Source: Streptomyces sp. NBC_00659 | GTDB taxonomy: Bacteria > Actinomycetota > Actinomycetes > Streptomycetales > Streptomycetaceae | Direction of reading: 5' to 3' | NCBI RefSeq assembly: GCF_036226925.1 | Contig: NZ_CP109031.1 | Coordinates: 1,364,001 to 1,428,000 of the forward strand | DNA length: 64,000 bases | Shown here: positions 54,637 through 62,880 of the stretch, piece by piece | Position numbering within the stretch: position 1 is the first letter of the stretch | How the letters are laid out: each line of letters opens with the position of its first letter | Position numbers and translations under genes: made by a program | Notes under the pieces: generated by a model | Database searches by the model: none | What the model was told of the DNA's origin: nothing | Seen by the model: the letters and a program-made list of their open reading frames with translations, nothing else

Positions 54637-55794
54637 TCATGAGTGTCGGTGATAGGCCTTGTTGGCGATGCGCCAACCGTCGTCGACTCGGACCAGCAGG
54701 AAGATGTCGGTGAAGGTGTCCGCGCCGTGCCGGAGCGTCATGGTCGCGGTCGCGATGGTGCCGTGAACGTCGACGGTGTCGATCCGGCGGGAGCGGGTCG
54801 GTTCGTCCGGAGCCGGGTGGCCGTGGAAGAGAGCGCAGTATTCGTCCAAGGGCCACGAGACGAATGCGCCGCCCCGGATTCCCTCGATATGGGCGGTGGG
54901 CAGGAACGCGTCGCGGAAGTGGGCGGGCTCGCCGGTGGCGTGTCCGCGAATGTAGGCGCGGAGCGGTTCGAGAACGGCGTCCGACACGGCGGGGACCATG
55001 GCGGCCATGGCGATGTCGGCCTCGGAGGCGGCACGGGTGTCAGCCAGACCGACGGGGCTGCGCAAAGGCGTGTTCGACGCGTCGGCCGGCAGAGTCATGT
55101 CCTTGGCCGGCGCACCGATCGTGAAGTCGGCGGTGCCGACGGGCGGCTCACCGTCGAGGAAGGCACGTTTGCGGACCACGAGCCCGCCGAGCGGGCCGAG
55201 TTCGAGGACATCCAGCGCCTGGGCGCGCCGCAAGCCGAGGGCGTCGGCTTGCAGCAGTGAGTCGCGCAGTGCGAGGACGGCGCCGGCGAGGCTGTTGTTG
55301 GCGATCAGCTTGAGCGCGGCGGCGGTGGAGGCGTCGTCGACGCGCCGCACGGTGCCGAGCGTTTCCAGAATCGGCCGGGCTCGATCGAGCGTGTCCTGGT
55401 CGGCGGCGGCGAGAATCTGCAGGGTGCCCGCGACGGCAGCCAGCACGGAGCCGAGAACGGGCGCGTGGACGTAGGACGGGCCGAGTTGCCGGGCCAGATC
55501 CGACGCTTCGGCAGGGGCGACAGTGCTCATGTTCAGCACCGTCGTGTCCGGTCGCAGCGAATGACGGACGTCGTCCAGGAGCTGCCGACAGGCCGGGCCG
55601 TCGAACAGCGCCAGGAGCACGAGGTCGGCCTTTGCCACTGCCTCGTTCGGGTCGCCGGCCGTCCTGACGGCGCCCGATGTGCGCCCTGAGCGTGTCCAGC
55701 CCACGACATCCCAGCCCTGGGCAGTGAGTCGGGTCGCGATCGCGCCACCCATGCGCCCCAGGCCGAGGACGGCGATCGTGTGCGGTGTGGTCAT
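54637..55794 (-). CDS. Fusion of a beta-hydroxyacid dehydrogenase/imine-reductase-like domain and an NTF2-like domain
   Basis: 385 residues. The N-terminal part (about 1-270) is a 6-phosphogluconate-dehydrogenase-like fold: IAVLGLGRMGGAIATRL (GxGxMG), DLVLLALFDGPACRQLL, TTVLNMSTVAPAEA and the catalytic-Lys region SAVAALKLIANNSLAG-like stretch. From about 270 it becomes an NTF2/SnoaL-like alpha+beta domain (AMVPAVSDAVLEPLRAYI, then IDTVDVHGTIATATMTLRHG and DGWRIANKAYHRHS at the end). The two are normally separate. Divergent LysR gene with a T-N11-A box lies next door. Substrate unknown. Confidence 0.8.
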   Translation of the reverse strand: MTTPHTIAVLGLGRMGGAIATRLTAQGWDVVGWTRSGRTSGAVRTAGDPNEAVAKADLVLLALFDGPACRQLLDDVRHSLRPDTTVLNMSTVAPAEASDLARQLGPSYVHAPVLGSVLAAVAGTLQILAAADQDTLDRARPILETLGTVRRVDDASTAAALKLIANNSLAGAVLALRDSLLQADALGLRRAQALDVLELGPLGGLVVRKRAFLDGEPPVGTADFTIGAPAKDMTLPADASNTPLRSPVGLADTRAASEADIAMAAMVPAVSDAVLEPLRAYIRGHATGEPAHFRDAFLPTAHIEGIRGGAFVSWPLDEYCALFHGHPAPDEPTRSRRIDTVDVHGTIATATMTLRHGADTFTDIFLLVRVDDGWRIANKAYHRHS

Positions 55795-55851
55795 GCCCGC
55801 CAGCGTGGCGCGCCGGAAAGACTGCGACAAGCGCATATCGTGCAAGCCTGC

Positions 55852-55868
55852 CATGCGGGAGACGCATG
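55852..55868. promoter_or_regulatory. LysR-type binding site (CAT-N11-ATG)
   Basis: CAT at 55852-55854 and ATG at 55866-55868, 11 bases apart, within a wider CATGC/GCATG dyad. It lies between the divergent fusion enzyme and LysR genes (95 bp apart). Confidence 0.55.
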
Positions 55869-55889
55869 CCGGCTGGGCATACTGACGCC

Positions 55890-56870
55890 ATGGAACTGAC
55901 GGTGTGGCGCACCTTCGTGACCGTGTGCCGACTCGGGTCACTGTCGGCGGCGGCCGCCGAGCTCCATCACACGCAGTCGGCCGTCTCACGGCAGATCGCC
56001 GGACTGGAGCGGCAACTCGGCGTACGTCTGGTGGAACGCCATGCGCGCGGTGTGCGTCCGACGCCCGCCGGCGAGGTGTTCCGGCACCACGCCGTGGCCA
56101 CGCTCAACGAGGCGGACCGCGCTGTCCGTGCCGTACGAGACGTTCGTGACGGGACGTTCGATCGGCCACTGGCTGTCGGCGCGACGCCGTCTCTGGCCGC
56201 AGGGATCGTTCCCGAAGCCATACGGGGTCTGCTCGAGCGAGCCGGATCCATCCGGTGGAACCTGCTGCCGGACCTGAGCGCGCAACTGCACAGCCGCGTG
56301 ATCGCCAGCGATCTCGACATCGCTGTCGTCACCGATGCACCGCCAGGGCTGCCCCATGACCCCCGGGTCGAACGCCGGTTCCTCGGGCTGGACGACATGG
56401 TCGTCGCACTGCCCGTCGGCCATCCGCAGGCCGGGCGCGGCCCGGTGCGCATGCAGACGCTGGCCGACGAGATCTGGGTCGAGGACAACGACGGCTCGGC
56501 GGCGCTTCTGCGCCAACACGCCGCCCGCGCCGGGGTAAGCGCCCGCATCGACCTCACCGCAGCCGATCTGGTCGGCAAGCTGGCCCTGGTCGCGACCGGT
56601 CACGCCATCGCGCTGATACCCGGCGTACTGACGGGCGCCCTGCGGACCGACGTCACCACCACGCCCCTCGTCGATCCTCCGACCCGTGGCATCTACGCGA
56701 TCACACCACGCCGTGATCCCCACCCCTCCGCAGCGCCCCTGCTCGACCAGCTCGCCACAGCCTTCGCCTCGGTCCGTCCTCCCCACGTCCCTCATCGGCC
56801 GACCGAGAAGGATGCCCGTCCCGCTGCGCCGGCGCCTCACGACAGCGTCACGGAAACACCCCGCGTATGA
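55890..56870 (+). CDS. LysR-family transcriptional regulator
   Basis: 326 residues. HTH: FVTVCRLGSLSAAAAELHHT then QSAVSRQIAGLERQLGVRLV. The effector domain has PSLAAGIVPEAIRGLLE and a DLDIAVVTDAP turn. The long C-terminal tail (HRPTEKDARPAAPAPHD...) is extra. Divergent from the dehydrogenase fusion and likely its regulator. Start ATG 55890. Confidence 0.9.
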   Translation: MELTVWRTFVTVCRLGSLSAAAAELHHTQSAVSRQIAGLERQLGVRLVERHARGVRPTPAGEVFRHHAVATLNEADRAVRAVRDVRDGTFDRPLAVGATPSLAAGIVPEAIRGLLERAGSIRWNLLPDLSAQLHSRVIASDLDIAVVTDAPPGLPHDPRVERRFLGLDDMVVALPVGHPQAGRGPVRMQTLADEIWVEDNDGSAALLRQHAARAGVSARIDLTAADLVGKLALVATGHAIALIPGVLTGALRTDVTTTPLVDPPTRGIYAITPRRDPHPSAAPLLDQLATAFASVRPPHVPHRPTEKDARPAAPAPHDSVTETPRV

Positions 56871-57603
56871 GGTTGCGCGCCGGGAGCACCTCGGCGCCGC
56901 CCTCATCACCGCGCTCAGTGCGCGGGCGATGTGCCGGAGCGCGCGCCCTCCGCCGAGGGTGCGTCGGTCCATCGCCGGAACGTGGACGGAACCCGGCCCG
57001 GCACATGGCCGAGGCGTCCCGGCCTGTCTGATCCCGCGGATGTGCAAACACGATCCGCGCAGGAGCCTGGCCTCGAAGGTGCCGATGCTAGCCGCCGACG
57101 GGCCCGTTCACGGGACGCCGCTCCGGTCGACGTCCCGGCCGGAAGGCACTTCAAGCCACATTGTCGGGCGCCCAATTCCGGGCTGAGCCACGGCAGTTCG
57201 AGAATCCTTTCTTCCGGCTTCGCCCCAGGTCATCGGCCCGCAGCAGTGCGGACGGGCCTGGAGACACCGCCGGGTCGGATTGTCCGGATCACGGTGCCCT
57301 CCCCCGCTGATTGTCGGTGGCGTGGGCGAGGGTGCCGTCGCAGAGCACACCCACACCTCGCCGAAGGAGACCGATGCCGTCGACGCCGTCCTGCAATCCC
57401 CCGCTCGGGCTACGACCGCTCCGCTGTCCCCTTGACGAGTGAATCGAACGGGCAGGTGCCTCGCGCCCAGGCCGACAGCACTTGCCCTCCCCGCCCGGCA
57501 TCGAACTTGCACTCGACCAGTCGCCCGGGTCTGCCCGTATCCACCCCTTGATCAGGGGCGTTGTGCTGGTGCTCAGCTCATTCCCCGCTACCTAGGAGAA
57601 TTC
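56871..57603. other. Gene-free stretch upstream of the peptide operon
   Basis: About 730 bp. The open frames are Arg/Pro/Ser-rich and look like non-coding translations. It ends with AGGAG five bases before the GTG of the 50-residue peptide gene. It must contain the operon promoter; no clear -35/-10 pair could be named. Confidence 0.55.
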
Positions 57604-57756
57604 GTGAATCCCGTCCGCGTGCTTACCGCCCTTCACCCCGTGTTCGAGAATCCCCCCGCTCAGGTCGCCCGGGCCACCGCGTTCCGACGTCCCGTCGACG
57701 TGCGTCGCGCCCTGTTCGCCCGCGCATCACGACCGTCATCGGGGTGGGCGGCATGA
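57604..57756 (+). CDS. 50-residue peptide, candidate precursor peptide of an uncharacterised operon
   Basis: GTG start at 57604, AGGAG five bases upstream, and the TGA overlaps the ABC transporter's ATG (ATGA). The product is Arg/Ala/Pro-rich with a mostly charged N-terminal half, and ends in SRPSSGWAA; the Ser-Ser-Gly-Trp tail could be a core sequence, though there is no Cys. There is no signal peptide. Being the first of eight chained genes with an ABC exporter next, it is the natural candidate for a ribosomal precursor. It may instead be a small protein with a different role. Confidence 0.6.
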   Translation: MNPVRVLTALHPVFENPPAQVARATAFRRPVDVRRALFARASRPSSGWAA

Positions 57757-59801
57757 GCGAGCCCAGCGATGCATCAGCCGACAGCGTCCCGGGGCCGCGC
57801 ACCACCCCCGTGGCTCCCCCAGCCGCGACGCCGCCTCCCGAACCACCGAACGAGCCGGACGCCCGACCGGAAACCGAACCGCGGAACGAGCCGGACGCCC
57901 GCCCCGAAGCCGAGCCGGGCGCCGCCCCGGAGCCGCAGATGCGCTACGTCGACCTGACCGGCAGCCGCGAAGCGGCCGGTCGGTCCATCCGCATGCGCGA
58001 CATGGCCCGGCGCCTGCCCCAGCTGGTGCGCCGCTCACTGGCTCTCGCCTGGCGGGTCGACCGGAGAGCGACCACCGGTCTGCTGCTGTGCCAAGCTGCC
58101 GCGGGCGTGATGCAGGCCGTCGGCCTGGTCGCCATCAGCGGCACCCTCACCGCACTCTTCACCGGCGGAGACGTCTACCACCGGCTCCTCGAAGCCTGGC
58201 CGTCCGTAGCCCTTCTGGCCGGAGCCTCCGGAGCACGTGCCCTGCTGGGGATCACCGTCAGCTGGCTGTCCTCCCGGCTCGGCCCGCTGATGTCGCGCGA
58301 GGCCGAGCAGATGCTGCTCACCGGCTGCGCCGAGGTCGAGTTGTGCGCCTACGACGAGCCCGACTTCAACCGCGACCGCGAGGCCGCGGACCGCGGAGCT
58401 CAGGTCACCGGTGACCTGATCGACGAGGGCCAGGACCTCATCGCCTCGGGCGCCAGTTTCCTCGCCGGGGCGGTGGTACTGGCCAGCGTGCACTGGGTCC
58501 TTCTCCCGCTTCTGGTGGCGGCCAGCCTTCCCCAGGCCCTGGCCCAGGTCAGTGCCGCCCGTGTGCGCTACCTGGCGAACCTGCGCAGCAACGGTGACCA
58601 GCGCATGTTGAATGTGCTGCGCTGGCACATCTACACGAAGGACGCCGCCGATCAGATCCGCGCCGGCACCATGGCCGGCTTCCTGTCCGGCCGGTACCGG
58701 CAGACGGTCGCCCGGATCAACCGTGAGGACCGGGCCGCGGCCGACAAGGGCGCCCGGATGTCCCTGTTCGGCGCGCTGTGCGGAGGGCTGGGATCGGCGG
58801 TGGTGTGGGCGGCGGTCGTGTGGCTGCTCGCGACCGGCCGTATCACCGTCGGGCGTGCCGGAACGGCTGTCTTCGCTCTGCAGACGGTGGGCATGTCGGT
58901 CCGCGGTCTGGTGTCCGTCGGCGCGCGCACCATGCGCACGGGCCTGTACATGGACGACTGGAGCGGCTTCCTGGACAAGGCCGGCGGCTTCCGCATGCGC
59001 CGGGGCCCGCACCGTCCCGCGCCGCCGGAGACCATCGAGGTCACGTCGGTCACCCACCGGTACGCCGGCAAGGACCGCGACGCGCTGTCCGACGTCTCGC
59101 TCACCTTGCGCCGCGGCGAGGTCACCGCCCTCGTCGGCTTCAACGGTTCGGGGAAGTCGACGCTGTCGAAGCTGGTCAGCGGCCTGTACCTGCCCACGGA
59201 CGGTCAGGTGCTGTGGGACGGCGCCCCCACCTGCGACGCCGACCCGCAGGCTCTGTGGCAGCAGGTCGCCCTGGTGCCACAGGACTACGCGCACTGGCCG
59301 CTGACCGTGCGCGAGAACGTGACCCAGGGACAGCCCACGGCGCGCGGCGACGCGGCGGTACGTGAGGCCTGCGAGGCGTCCGGTGCCGACGAGGTCGTCG
59401 ACAGGCTCGGTGCCGGACTGGACACCCTCCTGGCCCGCGAGTGGCTCAACGGGGAGGAACTCAGCGGCGGTCAGTGGCAGCGCATCGCCCTCGCGAGGGC
59501 CTTCTTCCGCCAGGCCGGACTGCTGGTCCTGGACGAGCCGACCGCGAACCTCGACCCCCGCGCCGAGTACTCCATCTTCCAGCGGCTGCGGGGTCTCGCC
59601 CAGGACCGCGTGGTGCTCCTGGTGACCCACCGCATCACCAACGTCGCCGTCGCCGACCGGATCGTGGTCCTCGACGAGGGCAGGATCGTCCAGGAGGGAA
59701 CCTACGCGCAGCTCGCTCAACAGCCGGGCCCATTCAGGCAGTTGCTGTCCTATCAGATCACGTCCGAGCCGGACGGCGAGAAGTACGGAACACCCGCATG
59801 A
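57753..59801 (+). CDS. ABC exporter with fused membrane and ATPase domains
   Basis: 682-residue half transporter. A Pro/Glu-rich N-terminal extension of about 65 residues is followed by six membrane helices (LLLCQAAAGVMQAVGLVAIS... to ...VWLLATGRITVG) and a nucleotide-binding domain: Walker A GFNGSGKST, signature LSGGQWQR, Walker B LLVLDEPTA and the His switch LLVTHR. Type IV exporter architecture, without a Cys protease (C39) domain at the N terminus. The start overlaps the peptide stop and the stop overlaps the next start, so export of the operon's product is likely. Confidence 0.9.
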   Translation: MSEPSDASADSVPGPRTTPVAPPAATPPPEPPNEPDARPETEPRNEPDARPEAEPGAAPEPQMRYVDLTGSREAAGRSIRMRDMARRLPQLVRRSLALAWRVDRRATTGLLLCQAAAGVMQAVGLVAISGTLTALFTGGDVYHRLLEAWPSVALLAGASGARALLGITVSWLSSRLGPLMSREAEQMLLTGCAEVELCAYDEPDFNRDREAADRGAQVTGDLIDEGQDLIASGASFLAGAVVLASVHWVLLPLLVAASLPQALAQVSAARVRYLANLRSNGDQRMLNVLRWHIYTKDAADQIRAGTMAGFLSGRYRQTVARINREDRAAADKGARMSLFGALCGGLGSAVVWAAVVWLLATGRITVGRAGTAVFALQTVGMSVRGLVSVGARTMRTGLYMDDWSGFLDKAGGFRMRRGPHRPAPPETIEVTSVTHRYAGKDRDALSDVSLTLRRGEVTALVGFNGSGKSTLSKLVSGLYLPTDGQVLWDGAPTCDADPQALWQQVALVPQDYAHWPLTVRENVTQGQPTARGDAAVREACEASGADEVVDRLGAGLDTLLAREWLNGEELSGGQWQRIALARAFFRQAGLLVLDEPTANLDPRAEYSIFQRLRGLAQDRVVLLVTHRITNVAVADRIVVLDEGRIVQEGTYAQLAQQPGPFRQLLSYQITSEPDGEKYGTPA

Positions 59802-60115
59802 GCCGCCGCAGTGCCACCTCGGCGAGCCCCGCCGTGACGGCCGCGCCCACGGCCACGCCCACGGCCACGGACTTCTCCGCCCCTCCCACGCTGTCCCGAG
59901 GTGATGACGTGCCACCCACCCGTCCCCACGTCCCTACGACCACCGAGGCGTATCCGGCCCGGCATCCGCATGACCGGGAAGCCGGGGCACCGGGCGGACC
60001 GCTGCCCTTCGACCTGCTCGATCTCGGGCGCCGGAACGAAGAGCAACTGCAGGCGGATGCCCGAGCGCTGCGGCGGCTGCTGAACCACCCCGGCCCGCCG
60101 GTGGTGCGGGGATGA
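59798..60115 (+). CDS. 105-residue protein of unknown function
   Basis: Start ATG 59798 overlaps the ABC stop (ATGA); its own stop overlaps the kinase start (ATGA). The first 70 residues are Thr/Ala/Pro-rich and low complexity; the last 35 look helical (DLLDLGRRNEEQLQADARAL then RRLLNHPG). It could be a second peptide precursor, an assembly factor or a recognition element. No family recognised. Confidence 0.6.
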   Translation: MSRRSATSASPAVTAAPTATPTATDFSAPPTLSRGDDVPPTRPHVPTTTEAYPARHPHDREAGAPGGPLPFDLLDLGRRNEEQLQADARALRRLLNHPGPPVVRG

Positions 60116-61146
60116 GCGCCCGGTCGGACGTGATGGCCGTGGCGGAGATCCTGCCGCTGTTCTACCGGATCATCCCCACCGTGGTCGACAGAGGTCCCGT
60201 GGGGACCGCGACCCGCAACTACGTGGCCCGGGACAGCGACGGCGGCCGGTGGTTCGTGAAGGCTTACCCGGCGGGCGCCGTGCTGGACGCGGAGCGACAG
60301 GCGCTGGAGCTCGGCCGGTTCGCGCGGCTCGGCGGAATCCCGGTGCCGGCTGTGCGGCGGACCCTGGACGGCGATCTCATCGCGACCGCCGACGGGATGG
60401 CGGTGTCCGTCGCGGCGTTCGTCGAGAACACGGAGACAGCGGAAGGCAGCCTGTCCGGCGACCGGTGGGCCGCGGTGGGCGAGACGGTCGGCCGCCTGCA
60501 CCGGACCCTGGCCCGGCACCCGGCCGGACCGCCGCGCCACGTACCCGCCCGGGAGGTCTGCGATGTGAAACAGGCCCGGCAGCGCCTCGAACGTCTGCTC
60601 GCCCGCTTCGCCGAGAAGCCACCCGCCTCGGGGTTTCCCTCTTGGGCGCGGGAGACCGCAGCACGGCGGCTCGACGCTCTGCCCGCCGTGGCCGCCCTGC
60701 TCGAAGCGCTGCCGACGGCCTTGACGGTGCAGACCGTCCACGGCGACCTGGGCTCGCCCAACCTGCTCTTACGCGGACAGCGTGTGGCGGCACTGATCGA
60801 CTTCCGGCCGCCGGGGCACCGCAGTCCCGTGTGGGAGCTCGGGCGGATCGTCCTCGACCCGCGCACGGTCCTGGCCCAACCCGACTGGCCCACCGGCCTG
60901 GCCGGCGCGATCGCCGCCTACCAGGCGGCCGACCCGGCGCTGCCGGCCGAAGAACTGCTCGCCGTACCCCGGGTCGCAGCGGGGTACCTGGCCTGCTCCG
61001 TGTATCCCCTGTCCGAGGCCGTCGACGACCCGGCCGCTGTCACCCCAGACCTTCAGGCGTACGGCCGGAACCGGCAGGCCGCCGTGGTCGAGCTGTGCGA
61101 GCGCCTGACAGAAGCCGAGGAGGTGCTTCATGACCTCCTGCACTGA
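60112..61146 (+). CDS. APH-fold small-molecule/peptide kinase (phosphotransferase)
   Basis: 344-residue aminoglycoside-phosphotransferase-like kinase. The catalytic loop VHGDLGSPNLLL holds the Asp and Asn; LIDFRPPGH holds the metal-binding Asp. N-lobe: GRWFVKAYPAGAVLDAERQ with the Lys and Glu. A TTA codon (60769-60771) in this gene makes its translation potentially bldA-dependent. Part of a chained operon, so its substrate is probably the operon's product or precursor. Confidence 0.85.
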   Translation: MSARSDVMAVAEILPLFYRIIPTVVDRGPVGTATRNYVARDSDGGRWFVKAYPAGAVLDAERQALELGRFARLGGIPVPAVRRTLDGDLIATADGMAVSVAAFVENTETAEGSLSGDRWAAVGETVGRLHRTLARHPAGPPRHVPAREVCDVKQARQRLERLLARFAEKPPASGFPSWARETAARRLDALPAVAALLEALPTALTVQTVHGDLGSPNLLLRGQRVAALIDFRPPGHRSPVWELGRIVLDPRTVLAQPDWPTGLAGAIAAYQAADPALPAEELLAVPRVAAGYLACSVYPLSEAVDDPAAVTPDLQAYGRNRQAAVVELCERLTEAEEVLHDLLH

Positions 61147-61426
61147 CCCCTCCTCACCCGGCACCCGGCCCTCGCTGTGGCGACACCGCGCGTGGAGCGA
61201 CGTGACCGAGTACCGGGTCCCCTCCACGCGGTCCAGGACGTCGGAGGTGGTGCTCGGCTGTCTGCGCAGCGTGTCCGTCGCCGGGGCCGACCTGTTCGGG
61301 GCGCGGCACGCAGCGTTCGAGGATGAGGCCCGGGCGCTGCCCGACGAGCTCGCGGCAGGCGGATCACTGGTGGAGGAGACCGTGTTCACGGTCCTGCTCG
61401 CCCGGCGTCCGGGTGGTGCGCAGTGA
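61130..61426 (+). CDS. 98-residue protein of unknown function
   Basis: Starts at ATG 61130, overlapping the kinase gene by 17 bases; its stop overlaps the next GTG (GTGA). An Arg/Ser/Thr-rich N terminus with one Cys is followed by a mildly helical C-terminal half (FGARHAAFEDEARALPDELA). No family recognised. Translation is likely coupled to its neighbours. Confidence 0.6.
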   Translation: MTSCTDPSSPGTRPSLWRHRAWSDVTEYRVPSTRSRTSEVVLGCLRSVSVAGADLFGARHAAFEDEARALPDELAAGGSLVEETVFTVLLARRPGGAQ

Positions 61427-62880
61427 GCGGGCAGCGGCACACCGAGCCGGTGGACGTCCATCTCATCCTGCGCCGGGAGACCGCCGAGGGGCCGGAGGTT
61501 CTGCTGTCGCGGCGGGCCGGGCAGGTGTACGCCGCCGGCCTGTGGCATCTCCCGTCGGGGCATCTGGACGGTCCGCACGAGGACATCGTCACCGCCCTGG
61601 TACGCGAGGCGCGGGAGGAGACCGGTGTCGTCATCGAGCCGGCCGACGTACGGGCCGCGGTGACCGTGCATCATCGCAGCCCCGGCGGTTCCTCCCGCTC
61701 TGGATACTTCTTCGAGGTCCGACGGTGGCAGGGCGAGCCCCGGATCGCGGAGCCGGACGTCTGCGATGCGATGGACTGGGCGCCCCTTGACGCTCTGCCC
61801 GCCGGGACGGTGGCGTACTGCCGTGCCGGCCTGGACGCCTACGCCGCGGGCGTGCACCTTGCCGTGCACTTCCAACTGCCCGGCGACCGCATCGCCTTCG
61901 ACCCCGACGCCGACCGGCTGCGTCTCGTCCCGGACGTGACCGGCCGGGCGTTCGCCCGCCGTCCCGACGCCCCGGTCGTGGAGTTCGCGGAGCGGGCGGT
62001 CGGCCGGATCGCCGAGTGGACGGATACGTCGTGGGCGCGCGAGGACAGCCGCGTGTGGCGGGCCCATGGCGCGCAGGGCGGCACCTGGTACGTGAAGGTC
62101 CACCGGAGCGACAGGTTCCACGGCAGGGAAGTACGGGGGCTGCGGACGTGGGCACCGGCACTGGGGGAGGCGGCGCCCCGGCTGGTGGCCGCCGACGAGA
62201 AGCTGAGGGCGGTGGTGCTCACCGCGGTGCCGGGCCGTCCGCTGCACGGCGCTGTCCTTACCCCGGAGCGGGAGAGGGCTGTCTTCCAGCGGATCGGCAC
62301 GCTGGCCCGCCGCATCCACCGGTCCTCACCCCCGCGGCCTGCTCCTGCCGACAGCGGCCCGGCCGTCGCCAAGGCCGAACGGCATCTGGCCGGGGCGCGG
62401 TCTCATCTGCGTCCGGGCGATGAGGAGTTCGTCCGCGAGCTCGTCCGGCAGGCCGAGGACCTGCGGCCGCTGGAGCGGGTGGAGACCCACGGGGATTTCC
62501 AGCTCCGCAACATCCTCTACGTCGCCGACGCTGCCGGCCCCGACGCGGGACACGGAGCGGACGATCCCGACGTCTTCGTGGCGGTGATCGACCTCGAGCG
62601 CAGTGAGCCCGGGCCGGCCGTACGGGATCTGGTCCGCCTGTCCGATGCCTGGGTCGGCCGCCCCGACCTGTTCGAAGCGTTCCTGGCCGGGTACGGCAGG
62701 TCCCTGACCGATGCCGAGGAGGCACGGTTGGACATCGACATGGCCCTAGACGCCGTGAGCGGGATCGCGTTCGGCGTCGCCCACGGTGATCCCGAGTTGG
62801 TCGAGCGCGGCCGGCGGACACTGGCCCGGCTGCGCGCCGAGCACCACGCACCACTCTCTTCGACAGGAGATGCCCCGTGA
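61423..62880 (+). CDS. NUDIX hydrolase-APH-fold kinase fusion
   Basis: 485 residues. The N-terminal NUDIX domain (about 1-145) has GHLDGPHEDIVTALVREARE then ETGVV (the Glu-rich metal helix), with the first Gly one residue further from Glu than in the consensus. The C-terminal domain (about 170-480) is an APH-type kinase: VETHGDFQLRNILYV (catalytic Asp/Asn) and VAVIDLERSEPG (metal Asp). The two joined activities suggest sequential handling of a phosphorylated or nucleotidylated intermediate. Start GTG overlaps the previous stop. Confidence 0.85.
   Translation: MSGQRHTEPVDVHLILRRETAEGPEVLLSRRAGQVYAAGLWHLPSGHLDGPHEDIVTALVREAREETGVVIEPADVRAAVTVHHRSPGGSSRSGYFFEVRRWQGEPRIAEPDVCDAMDWAPLDALPAGTVAYCRAGLDAYAAGVHLAVHFQLPGDRIAFDPDADRLRLVPDVTGRAFARRPDAPVVEFAERAVGRIAEWTDTSWAREDSRVWRAHGAQGGTWYVKVHRSDRFHGREVRGLRTWAPALGEAAPRLVAADEKLRAVVLTAVPGRPLHGAVLTPERERAVFQRIGTLARRIHRSSPPRPAPADSGPAVAKAERHLAGARSHLRPGDEEFVRELVRQAEDLRPLERVETHGDFQLRNILYVADAAGPDAGHGADDPDVFVAVIDLERSEPGPAVRDLVRLSDAWVGRPDLFEAFLAGYGRSLTDAEEARLDIDMALDAVSGIAFGVAHGDPELVERGRRTLARLRAEHHAPLSSTGDAP

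Noticed and set aside
57108..57512. 134-codon minus-strand frame upstream of the peptide operon
   Set aside because: Mixed Cys/Ser/Arg composition without a family motif; could be a decayed fragment but cannot be supported.
56931..57551. 206-codon frame upstream of the peptide operon
   Set aside because: Arg/Pro/Ser-rich, no ribosome site, no family features; the codon pattern looks non-coding.
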